Shown here piece by piece: positions 9,948 to 19,727 of a stretch of DNA of 64,000 nt. The notes under the pieces are model-generated. The model had not been told where the DNA came from. It saw only the letters and a program-made list of their open reading frames with translations, and made no database searches. The position numbers and the translations under genes are program-made. Every line of letters begins with the position of its first letter. Positions within the stretch are counted from its first letter, which is position 1. This DNA is from Karstenula rhodostoma CBS 690.94. Its lineage: Eukaryota; Ascomycota; Dothideomycetes; Pleosporales; Didymosphaeriaceae. Where the stretch lies: positions 1,631,470-1,695,469 of the forward strand of contig MU001495.1 of assembly GCA_010093485.1 (NCBI GenBank), written 5' to 3'.

Positions 9948-11900
9948 ATGTCTTCTTCACGATCGTCTTCATTATACAGACGAAGAAGCGCTCTGAGTAC
10001 CCCTCAACCCGACGAGATGGCGCCTAGGGCGGCCACGCCTTCGCTTGGAGACGATAACGATGGCCGGGACAGTCCAGCGTTGGGTTTTGGCGCCGCAACG
10101 TCGTCTTTTGCACCGCTGCTGCCCATAGACGAGCCGGTTATGGGGCATTTTGGGTACAGAAGACGAAGTTTCTGGATAAGGAACCGACGGCGAATATTAA
10201 TCGGGACATTTATCTTTGGAGCGCTGGCTCTGCTTGGGAGTTACCTGGCGCCGGGAAAGCGGAGAGCAGATCCCACGTTGCGACTTCCGGATGAGCCGCT
10301 TCTCGTCGAGTTACCTGGATACGGTAGCTTTCAGGGTACGAAAGTCATCAAGAACAGAAAGAACGTCATCTTCGACGAACCTGTCAATGCATGGTTGGGC
10401 ATCGCGTACTCGACGCAACCCGTTAACAAGCAGCGATTCGGAGTGCCGGATTGGCCGGAAGAGTTCAACGGGACGAGGAATGCCAAGCAGTATGGGAAGG
10501 CTTGCATGCAAAACTGGGGTTGGAATCCGCAGCACCACACCGAAGCTTGCTTGACGTTTAATGTATTCCGACCACAAGACGTTCCGTTCGACCAGAAACT
10601 GCCCGTGTTCGTCTTCTTCCATGGAGGTTCCTTTGTGGTCGGAGACGGCAAAAGTTTAGATGGCGCAACCTTCGTATCGAAAAGCAAAGCGCCACTCATG
10701 GTGGTGACGGCGCAATACCGGTTGGGCGCTTTGGGAAGCTTTCCGAGCAAACTGTTCGAAGAAGAGGGCTTGTTGAACCTGGGGATGCGAGACCAGAGGC
10801 AACTACTCGAGTTCCTGCAGAAGTACCTGAAAGATTTCGGAGGCGATGCGGACCGCGTAACGATAGGCGGCCAAAGCGCAGGAGCACATGCAGTCGGTCT
10901 TCATCTCTTCCACAATTACGGCGACACGGAAGGCAAGAAGCTCTTTAGTCAGGCGATCATCGCTTCAGGAGCACCAACGGCAAGGTCGTTCCCTGGACCT
11001 TCTTACCCACTCAACGAACGCTACTACGACGAGTTCATGACCTACGTCGAATGTCCCACCAAAGTCAACAGCACCAACGCCGAGATCCTCGAATGTCTTC
11101 GCGACGTCCCAATGAACAAGCTACGTATGGCTTCTGGGAAGATATATACCTCATCAAACTACAACATCACATGGCCATGGCAGCCCAGCCACCCAGGTCC
11201 TCTCCTGGAGAAGCCAGGGTCCCAATCTGGCATCGACGGGACCTTTTTCAACATCCCGCTCCTCATAACCTCAGTAACAGACGAGGGCAAGATGTTTGCG
11301 CCCAAGGACCTCCAATCGAACACGCAATTCGTAGACTTCATGGCGAACCTGCTCCCGGGCCTTACTCAAGCTGATCTCGCCGAGCTCGATGCTCTCTACC
11401 CCGACCCAAGCGATGGTGAAGGACCCTACGTGGACCACGTAGGCAGGTTCGTCAGCACACAGTTTGAACGCATCAGCGCCGCCTACGGCGACTACTCGTA
11501 CATCTGCCCGGTGCAAGAAACGGCCCATCGGCTCGCCGTCGCCGGTGCTCCCGTGTACAAAGCGCGGTTCAACACACCCAACGGCGCGGCGCCGCATATG
11601 GGCGTCCCGCACGCGTCGGATCAGGGCTACTTCAACGGGCATGCCCACACGCAGTTCCCTGAGATCTCCGAGATCTATCACAGCTACTACGCGAGTTTTG
11701 TCGTCAGCGGTGATCCGAATACGCACAAAAGTGCGAAGGCGCCGGAGTGGGACCGCTACTGGCACGAAGGGAGCGCGCAGTTGGCTGTATCGAATGCGGA
11801 GAGGGGCGGAGTCGTCATGGAGGAAGAGAGAAAGGGCATCCGGATGCAAGAGTGTCGGTGGTGGAGGGACGAGGCGCGGATGCAGAGGCTGAACAAATGA
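9948..11900 (+). CDS. Membrane-anchored type B carboxylesterase, 650 aa
   Basis: One long exon; ATG 9948 is chosen because the upstream in-frame codons are not ATG. Residues 1-80 are Ser/Arg-rich and cytosolic in character. Residues 83-100 (ILIGTFIFGALALLGSYL) form one transmembrane helix, making a type II membrane protein with a lumenal or extracellular catalytic domain. The type B carboxylesterase/lipase fold follows: the oxyanion HGG at FVFFHGGSFV, and the nucleophile elbow GGQSAGAH with Ser310. The early CLTFNVFRP cysteine is of the EDCLxLNV type, here EACLTFNV. The His of PHMGVPHASDQ is a candidate for the triad. The N-terminal anchor is unusual because most fungal relatives are secreted by a cleaved signal peptide. 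Confidence 0.88.
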   Translation: MSSSRSSSLYRRRSALSTPQPDEMAPRAATPSLGDDNDGRDSPALGFGAATSSFAPLLPIDEPVMGHFGYRRRSFWIRNRRRILIGTFIFGALALLGSYLAPGKRRADPTLRLPDEPLLVELPGYGSFQGTKVIKNRKNVIFDEPVNAWLGIAYSTQPVNKQRFGVPDWPEEFNGTRNAKQYGKACMQNWGWNPQHHTEACLTFNVFRPQDVPFDQKLPVFVFFHGGSFVVGDGKSLDGATFVSKSKAPLMVVTAQYRLGALGSFPSKLFEEEGLLNLGMRDQRQLLEFLQKYLKDFGGDADRVTIGGQSAGAHAVGLHLFHNYGDTEGKKLFSQAIIASGAPTARSFPGPSYPLNERYYDEFMTYVECPTKVNSTNAEILECLRDVPMNKLRMASGKIYTSSNYNITWPWQPSHPGPLLEKPGSQSGIDGTFFNIPLLITSVTDEGKMFAPKDLQSNTQFVDFMANLLPGLTQADLAELDALYPDPSDGEGPYVDHVGRFVSTQFERISAAYGDYSYICPVQETAHRLAVAGAPVYKARFNTPNGAAPHMGVPHASDQGYFNGHAHTQFPEISEIYHSYYASFVVSGDPNTHKSAKAPEWDRYWHEGSAQLAVSNAERGGVVMEEERKGIRMQECRWWRDEARMQRLNK

Positions 11901-12674
11901 GCATAGTGCATGCGAGTTTGCGATGGTGTGGTCTTTTGGGTGTAGAGTTTGAGTAGAGATGAGTATTCGTACAAGCCATGAATGTCAACGTTTTTTTTTT
12001 TTTTTCGAATGAAGTTCCACTTCATCCCCAACATCAACATCAACTACAACTGCAACATCATCATTGCTCTCATCCTTGCCAACCTCGAATCCAGCGTCGT
12101 CCTCAACTTCGTCGTGGTTTCTATCTCTTACAACCCATACCTCTTCCTTCTCGCTCCCAACCTCAATTTTACCACTAAACTACACCACCCATATAACCCT
12201 ACCTACCCCAACCACAGCCCGCCCCTCTCGCACGATACCTACCTAACCCCACAAGCTTTCTACCAAGCATTTCCTCACCCTTGGCACCTGCTTGTCTGCT
12301 TGCCTGCAACCACTGCGCCTCGGGCCACGTCAACCGTCCTAAGCCCCGCGACATGTTCTTCATACTTGTACAACGGGGCGTAATCCCCCATGACGCGTCG
12401 TGGCCTACAACGCACATGCTTGGCGAGATAGCGACGCGGGTCCGTCACGGCGCCTCGCCCACCACGCACCGCGAAGCGAGAGCCAATGAGCAGAAAGCCT
12501 GCATGCAGTCAAGCGATGTGCATCCATAGTCTACATCGTTCTATAAGTTTCGCTTAGAAAATAGTGAGAGTACCGTAACAATCGATATTAACTGAGTATA
12601 AGCCGCGTTGCACCTAGCAGCTGTAGATTCCAAATATGGTACAAGAAGGGTATCAACCCCATCGCAGTAAGTCA
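11901..12674. other. Intergenic region between convergent genes
   Basis: This is the 3' flank of the esterase gene (plus) and of the peroxin gene (minus). It contains a 15-base T run (11991-12005) and pyrimidine-rich low-complexity sequence to about 12,250. No gene is supported. Confidence 0.5.
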
Positions 12675-14206
12675 TCAAATATACGAGACCTTAACGCCCA
12701 TACCCACCGTACGACGGACCTTGTCCAGGCCAGTTCGCAGGATGCGCATGATGCGCTCCCTCAGATCGCGCCGTCCAAACGCCAACGCAAAAGCAAGAAG
12801 AAAAAGGAGAGTGCGGAAGAAAGCCATGGGGTTCGTCGTCATCGAGTGCGCCGTGTTCGTGATAATAGCGTGCGTTGAGGACAGCAGGGCGGCGGCACGG
12901 CGGTACAGGCCGGGCGGCGGACTGACTGCTTTCTTGGCTGGTCGTGATGCTCGTGATGATGTGGATGGTGCTTGGCGAGGGGCGTCGGGCTTTCGGAAGA
13001 CGTCGTCGGAGCCTCTGGGTTGCCGCCTGTTCTCTTCTTCGCGTTTTCTTCGTTCGTCTTCTGCCCGAGACTGCTCCAGCCGGCGAGCCTCGGTTTCTCT
13101 TCTCCGCTGCTCTAGCTGCTCTTGCTGCTGTTGACGTAACCGTTCTTCGCGCTTCTCTGCATCCTCCTTCTCTTCCTTGAGCGAGTGCAGTGCAAGCAGG
13201 AAGGCCTCTTTGCGCTCGTCGTCGAGCACCTCGGACATGGAAATAAACTCGCGGGCATAGTCCCACTCGTCGTTGCGGGGAAGCACATGGAGGGTATAAA
13301 GCTCGAGGAGCTTCAATCGGGTGTTGAGGTCCCGGGGCGTGTCCGTACCGTTGTTCTGCTGGCTGGGGCGGCGCTGGAGGTATGTAGGGGAGGTCATGTG
13401 GGAGGAAATGTCGAAGACAGGGTTTGTCGAGGCCGAGAGGTACGTTTCCAGCTTCTGTTGGTTCAGCCGCTGGGAGGGTGAGTGTGTGAGGAGGAGGGTT
13501 GCCCTGCGATGTGTTAGACGGGCCATGGAGAAGCGATAGAACAGACGCACAAGTTGACGACGACCTCGGCATCGACGTCGCCCTCTACGCCGGCATAGCC
13601 GTCGCGCGCAACGTCGTCCCACACGCTGCCGTCGCGGCACTTGGAGACCAATTGCTTCCATCTCGTGCTGCCGAACGCAAGCTTGCCCTCCTCGGCACCC
13701 AGCTCGACGACGGCATTGAGGAAGGTGAGGTAGAAGCTCCACACCTTGACCCGGGTGCCCCGCGACGCGGTTGCTATGGGCGCATAGCCGGCGAAGTCGG
13801 CGTCGGGAGCGCCATTGGCGTCTTCCTGGGCGGGGGGCGTGATGATGGGCTCGATGGTGGACAGGGCCTCGGGCAGGCGACGCGTGAGGAAGAGCTGGGC
13901 GGCCTGGCGGTAGGCTTTGGCCAGGTGCTGCGAGTGCTGGCGAGACGACGACAGCGACGAGACCGAGGCGCCCAGGTTGCGCGAGCTACCCAGGTCCTCG
14001 TACATGGCGGCTATGGCGGCGGCGGTGGGGGGAGTGTCGGTGGTGGTGGCAGAGTTACTGGGGCGCGACGGCGGCGACGTGGAGACGGGCCATGGCGGGC
14101 TGCGGTCTGGGGTAATGAGGCCTTGTTGACCGCCTGCCAGCGGAATGTGAAAGCTCAACGGGCCGGCAGCCGAGGTTCGGAAGGCGCGATGCCCCGGCCT
14201 TGGCAC
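12675..14206 (-). CDS. Pex26-like tail-anchored peroxin (probable)
   Basis: Two exons are inferred, 13551-14206 and 12675-13503, joined over a 47-bp intron (GTGCGT...CGCAG) with matching phase, about 494 residues. The N-terminal half carries helical segments (SRQHSQHLAKAYRQAAQLFL) of the kind found in fungal Pex26. A Lys/Glu/Gln-rich coiled coil follows (LKEEKEDAEKREERLRQQQQ). Near the C-terminus is one hydrophobic segment (AFFRTLLFLLAFALAFG) followed by a basic tail, the layout of a tail-anchored membrane protein. Family knowledge: Pex26/Pex15 anchors the Pex1-Pex6 ATPases at the peroxisome to recycle Pex5. The assignment rests on architecture and general resemblance. The true start could also be the later Met of MYEDLGSSRN. 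Confidence 0.65.
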
Positions 14207-14827
14207 TCTCCTCTCACCAGCCTCTCACGACGTGAACACCGGCGACATACTGTTAGGGCAAGATTATGAACTTGGTAGTAGCCTGGGTTACTCTATCATC
14301 ATCTATTCTATGTCTGACTAGCAAAGGCCTTGGCTTACATCCCGTCTTTATGGTCCCCTAAGAGATCAGCCACCTCCACGTTGCAAACACCATGCCATGA
14401 CCTCTGCCGCAAAGGCGCGCTGGTGTCGCTTGGTCGCGCGCAATCGGGACCTTGGTTTGGATGCGTTTGCGCTTGCAGCCCTATCTGATCAGATCTTTGT
14501 GTCTTGACAAGCGACCTCGTGTCTTGCCCCGCTCTTGCTGATCTCACTGACTTTGGAAACCGACTCTACCTAGGATCGCTGCAGCTGCAATACAAGCCGG
14601 GTGCCTCATGCGCTTTCCCTTCCCTTTCCCTTTCTCTTTCTCTCACCGGGTTTCTCTTGGCACTGCGCTAGGCAACGATCTGCTTCTACTTGTTAGCGAA
14701 TCGCCCACGGCAAACTCTCGTTCTTCAACGCCACTTAGATAACAACGTTGCCAGAATCAACACACGCCCGTCTTCAAAGCACCCACGCACCTTTTCTGGT
14801 CCGAAGCGCGGTCCCATCCCAGTAGCA
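14207..14827. other. Divergent promoter region with a dispersed repeat
   Basis: The region lies between the minus-strand peroxin gene and the plus-strand ribonuclease gene. It contains the second copy of a dispersed repeat (14248-14313) and a pyrimidine tract (about 14,610-14,650) just upstream of the ribonuclease gene, as is common in fungal promoters. No further gene is supported. Confidence 0.55.
14248..14313 (+). repeat. Dispersed repeat, copy 2
   Basis: Similar to 3895-3960 in the same orientation. It shares AAGATTAT-AACTTG and a CCTGRGTTACT core. It sits directly upstream of the peroxin gene, so it may contribute promoter sequence. Confidence 0.5.
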
Positions 14828-16947
14828 ATGGACATCGATGCTGCCTCGTACCCTCACGAGCTGCTAGCCCTGCTTATCAGCATCTCAGAAGCCGATTTCG
14901 TGTCGCTTGACCTCGAATTCACCGGCATCCCATCGCGCATGCCAGGGAAAGAGCCCTGGAAACCTCGTCCAGGAAGGGGCAGGAAGACGCTCGAAGATCG
15001 CTATCAGGAGACTAGGACTGCTGCAGATCGCTACAACATCCTTCAAGTTGGATTAACATGTGCACGCTTCGACTACATTGACAACAAATATGTTCTCAAG
15101 CCATACAACATATCCATCAGCCCGCTACTCAACGAAAACTACAAGCTTGACATCGAGCGCGAGATCCACATCCAGAGCGGCGCGGCTACCTTCCTCCTAG
15201 GCCATGGTTTTGATCTGGGCGCTGCTTTCTCTCGAGGGGTACAGTATCTTTCGCGAGGAGAGGCTCACAATGCTCAGCAAAGGGTGAACGAGCGCTTGGA
15301 GAGAAAGCCCGAAGTAGAAGACATGCAGCTGAAGCCAGGAGACGTTCAATCTCTAGACTTTGTGAGGCGCGCTCGGGACGCCATCGTCGCCTGGAAGAGT
15401 TCGAAAGACAAGGACCCGCTAGAAATTACGACGCATACTGGCCTCCCCAACCCCCCTCTGAATCCCGCTATATCGCGATTCGAAAAGCGCCTGGTAAGTG
15501 ATTGTGACCTTGTACAGTACCAGGACAAATGTCTGAGTACATTCGGCCTACGTATTGCCTATCCTCGTGTGACACACTGTACTCAGACTTTTGTCCTGGT
15601 GTTGTAGTCGGGCAAAGTCGACGCATATAACGGCTACTGATGCCTCCTACCAGGTTCACCAGCTCGTTCGAGCCGAGTTCCCACACTTTGTTACGATAGG
15701 AAGGCAAGAATGCATACGAATTATTGTCTATGACGAGCAGCGGGAAGAAGAGAACAAACGCCATATCAAAAACCGCGTGAAAGAGCAGATCGCAAAGCAG
15801 ACCGGTTTCCGTTGGGTATTCGAAGCTCTCGCAGCTGATGGTGACATCCATGAGGCAGATCCGTACTACTTCGGTCGATACACGAACGTGCCGATCATCG
15901 CCGAGGATAAGACGGACGTCAAGGATCGATTTGATCGAGCTCAAGACCGTCTTCAGAGACATCAGCCTGTGCTGGTGGGTCATAACATGTTCACAGATCT
16001 CGTCTACTTCTATCGCTCGTTCGTAGGCGAACTACCAGACACGCTGGAAGGCTTTCGCTCGGCGCTTCATAAAATGTAAGTACAGACTGCCAATGCTCTT
16101 CACTCTCAGAAATACTTTCCATGCGGAAAGGGGCACTAGGTTACTGCGGCGGGGCGCTAAACAGGCACAGGTTCCCGAGGATTGTCGACACAAAGTATCT
16201 CGCAACACATGCCGAGGGAGATTTGAACGCGTCCCCAACGTTACAAGAAATTGCAGACAAGCTTGACAGTCAGCCACTCCCAGATATCGGTAGGCCAATC
16301 CACTCTCGGTGACCGGTACAATACTGATTATTGCAGTGACACATTCTAAGCACTCAAAGTATCACGAGGTAGCCATGTTCCATGAAGCAGGCTACGACAG
16401 CCTGCTAACGGCAACAATTCTCCTCCGTCTGTCTGCCAAGATGAACGCCGCCCGCCAACAGCCAGATGATGCTTCAGATACAAGCTTCAAAACTGCAGCG
16501 GAGCAACCAAATGGCCACAGCAAGACTCAAGGTCCCATGTCGTCGTTAGAACAACTTCCCCCTCCGCAAGCAGAGGTGCTGGTCGTCAAGAAGAAGGCGA
16601 AGAAGGGAAAGAAGGTCAAGAACAAGTTCGACAACATCTCTCCAGCTCAAAGCCGCTTCCAGACTCGTAATGCATTTGAACAACTCAGCCTCGATGACCA
16701 GGGAACTTCATCACCTTCGGATGACGATCAAGGCGGGGTCGCAGTCGACCCCAACACTACGCCCCTGTGGCAAGACGAAGTACGTGAGCCGGACCCGAAT
16801 GGTTGGGTACCCATCGAACAAAAGCAACGCGAGCCTATGGAGATGATCCCGGCATGGGACACAGAGTTTTGGCAGTCGTTTGGGAACACGCTGCGTGTGT
16901 ACGGCACAGAGGAAGCGGTCTTGAAGGTCGCTACATGGGACAAATAA
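14828..16947 (+). CDS. CAF1/PARN-family 3'-5' ribonuclease, 605 aa
   Basis: Four exons are inferred: 14828-15493, 15654-16075, 16171-16289 and 16337-16947; all phases agree. The start is the ATG of MDIDAASYP; the open frame upstream has no ATG. The DEDD nuclease begins with VSLDLEFTGI (Asp28, Glu30). It continues with the third acidic site in GHNMFTDLVYFYRSF and the last in FHEAGYDSLLTATILLRL, all hallmarks of the CAF1 ribonuclease domain as in poly(A)-specific ribonuclease PARN. In this family the domain trims 3' adenosine tails of mRNA or small RNAs. The C-terminal third has a basic lysine run (VVKKKAKKGKKVKNK), a likely nuclear signal. Intron 1 is strongly self-complementary (see 15494-15653). 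Confidence 0.85.
15494..15653 (+). other. Hairpin intron of the PARN-like gene (introner-like)
   Basis: A 160-bp intron, GTAAGTGATT...CTACCAG. It contains an inverted repeat with 23-base arms, 15519-15541 and 15578-15600, identical after reverse complementing except for one base. The loop is 36 bases. The arms carry CCAGGACAAA and GTCTGAGTAC. The transcript would fold into one long stem between donor and branch site. Confidence 0.75.
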
Positions 16948-17358
16948 GTTTGAGGATACATGTTCAAGGAACAGGTGTGTATTTTTTTTTTTCAACAGCA
17001 AGTCTAGCCGCATCAACGCGTGCCTGCTCTTTGATGTGTATAGACTTGTTGTTCTGCATTTGATCTTTTGCGTCTAATGAATACTTGCGGGTTCTGATCG
17101 CAAAGGTGAGAAAACTGTCCACGTTTGTGCTACCGGTCGTATGTAGATCCTCTGTCCTCGCACTGGAACACTTCTACCTGTCCGCTCCAGTGCCATTTCA
17201 ATATTCTCGGCGTGGCCCGTGACTTCCCTCTCCGCCACGGGCTCCGTAGTGCCTTCCCAAGTCGCAGGCCCGCCCGAACCCCCACCTTACAGCGCGTCTC
17301 CTCCTCACTTCTCACCCACACGCAAGTTCACTCACGCTTGACTTTGCGCGCCTAAAAC
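16948..17358. other. Intergenic region, 0.4 kb
   Basis: 3' flank of the ribonuclease gene, with a short T run near 16,983, then the promoter and leader of the F-box gene. Nothing else seen. Confidence 0.5.
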
Positions 17359-18506
17359 ATGGACGGCGCTCAGTTGTCCATTGATCAAACTTTCCGCGAT
17401 GCGCAGCAGAACAGCATCCGTCACCTAAAAGAGCACCTGCCTCATAGCCATACCCTCGAACAACTGTGCCCGCTGCAGCGTTTTGGCCATAACGACACAA
17501 ACCTGCCCACGGAAGACCTAGGCGACCTCCACAAGCTCCCGGTCGAGCTCCGATGCGCTGTGCTGGGTGAACTCGACCTCAAGAGCTTGCTAGCATTCAG
17601 CAAAGTCAACAGGTGCGCGGTGCGAGCTGTCGAAAGCATGCAGAGCTGGAAGAAGGTATGTGGGTTGATATGTTGTTTTGCCCCATGATGCCTTGGCAGA
17701 GGCCCGCGCTTGAGCTTCAGTCGGCAGTTCGCTCACACATCTAGGTTATGAAATGCGCGCCTAACGCTATTCGCATGGCTATCGGCATACAGACTACGCA
17801 TCTGTTCACGGTGGATCAGCTAGCATCGGCGCTGGACCAGCGTAAATGCGTTGATTGCGGCCTTCTCGCTCCCTATCTCGATGTATTCACCCTGGACCGT
17901 TGCTGTCTGAACACTGGCGGAGGTTGTGGCGCAAGGACTCCCTATCGCTGCCGGGTGGTGGACAAAGACTGGGAGAATTTTGGCATTCCCCAAAATCACG
18001 TTGGCCGCCTTCAGCTTTCTTCATTCCGTCCATTGCCAGGCTACTATTTGCACGGTATCGACGACGATTTCTCCGAGCTGTGCATCAAACCTGAAGAACG
18101 ACATCTGGTTTTTGATGGAGATGCGGTAGTGAAACTACTCAGAACTGTCGGTCATTCCACGTTTTTAAGTGGCGATGTAGTACTTATCGATGACTGGGAA
18201 GATGGTTATAATCTTGGCTTTTGGCATCTGTCAGCTGTGTTCGCGCAGTGGCCGAGTATACTTGACGGGGAATATGCGCTCAGTATGGGCGTCTTCTGTG
18301 GCATATGCCGTAACACGAGCAAGTATCAGGGTCTGAGGATGGACAACGCCTTCTACGAGCCATGGAACCCAATAAGTTTGTCTGAAGGCGAAGAGAAGGA
18401 GTTGGCGATGCGAGCGCCTCTCTTTTCTGAATCTTCTGAGCTCATCGATCATATGAAGGAAGTACATGGCATCGTTGGTTTGCATGACTGCGCGGATAGA
18501 CTTTGA
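17359..18506 (+). CDS. F-box-like protein with Cys-rich segment, 352 aa
   Basis: Two exons are inferred, 17359-17655 and 17745-18506, joined in phase 0 over an 89-bp intron. Residues 55-95 (LHKLPVELRCAVLGELDLKSLLAFSKVNRCAVRAVES) match the F-box pattern of about 40 residues. This domain links substrate adaptors to Skp1 in SCF ubiquitin ligases. After the intron comes a cysteine-rich stretch, CVDCGLL...RCCLNTGGGCG, which could bind zinc. Such a cluster is frequent in the large F-box families of Dothideomycetes. The rest has no named domain. The target protein is unknown. A second, unrelated F-box gene lies at 41085-42993. Confidence 0.72.
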
Positions 18507-19727
18507 ATGTGCAGACTGTCGGCTCATATTTCAGAAAGCCAAGGTATCCTGGAGTAACGCAATGTATCCAAGCATCTTACCTAGCTATCGTTCTTCTGAC
18601 CTGTTCAGTGAGCGCGTATTCCACTTTCGCCGAGACCAGGTGCGGGCACGAAGTCAGTGTGAGCTAAGACAGAATGAAGTTCAATCGTCACAGGCTATGT
18701 CGCCATCCACCATCAATTCCTCACACTCCACATCTCCCTACACCATCTCTTAAGCCTCCCTCCCGCCCCCTCCCACCTACTCATGGACCAGTTCCCCTAC
18801 GTCCGCAAATGCTTCCCCTCGCTCATTTGACTCCTCTCACTGACCCTGCCGCTACACGAACACTACCCACTCACTACGTATCAAGACCTACGTCCCGCTC
18901 GTTACGTACGAACACGCGAGGCTATTAGCAGGGTCTTCGGTGTGGAGAAGTTGTATGAGTGTGGTGCAAACCTACACTTGGCCTGTAGAGTACAAGACAG
19001 ATGTGCAGGTGGAGGGGGTGCTGTGGTGGGATGTTGTGGGGGGTAGAGGTTTGACGTATGAGGAGAGGGTTTGATCCAGTGAGTGAATACAGGAAGGCGG
19101 GCTGTATGCAGGTCGCGGCGTGACAGCGTACCGAGGAATTGGTAAGATGAATGGATGATTGACATGGAAGATGATCGTGTGACCTCAGGACTCTGTCTGT
19201 CTTGGACAGCAGCAATAATGTGTGAACAGCAAGATCATATTATTATCCCATACCCACTAGACATGGCCCTCCCTTTTACCCGTTGGTATCCAACATTGAG
19301 CACCCCACCCTACCCTGGACGCATCCATACAGGTATAAAACTACACAGAGCAGCCGGCGAGCCACCGTTCGCATGCACCGGCCGCCTATATTTCATCATT
19401 CGACGGAATCCGCAGGCCCACCTTTCATCATGACAAAAAAACAGAAGTGAATGAACCAAGGAGTATTAGGGAGTAAAGTGAGTGTAAACATTTCAAAATC
19501 GCAATAATCTCAATTACAACAGCGTACGGTAACTCAAAAACACCATTCCAAACATGACAGAAAAACCCAAGATGATGCAAAAGGGGAATGTAAAAATGAA
19601 GGTAGACAAGTGGCGAATAGCAACAAGGTGGGTGATGGCATCCACGACACTAAAGGTAGTAAGGTCGGTCAAAGTATCGCACAGTGGAATGGAAGAGAAA
19701 GGAATCCGATCCGCCACTTTTGACCTT
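18507..19727. other. Intergenic region, 1.2 kb, between convergent genes
   Basis: Holds the 3' flanks of the F-box gene (plus) and the RRM gene (minus). A CCTCCC/CACTCC-rich stretch spans about 18,700-18,870. Open frames here are short and without features; I see no gene. Confidence 0.5.

Noticed and set aside
13499..14269. 256-codon plus-strand open frame opposite the Pex26-like gene
   Set aside because: Very Gly/Arg-rich with no domain. It is the antisense shadow of a GC-rich coding exon.
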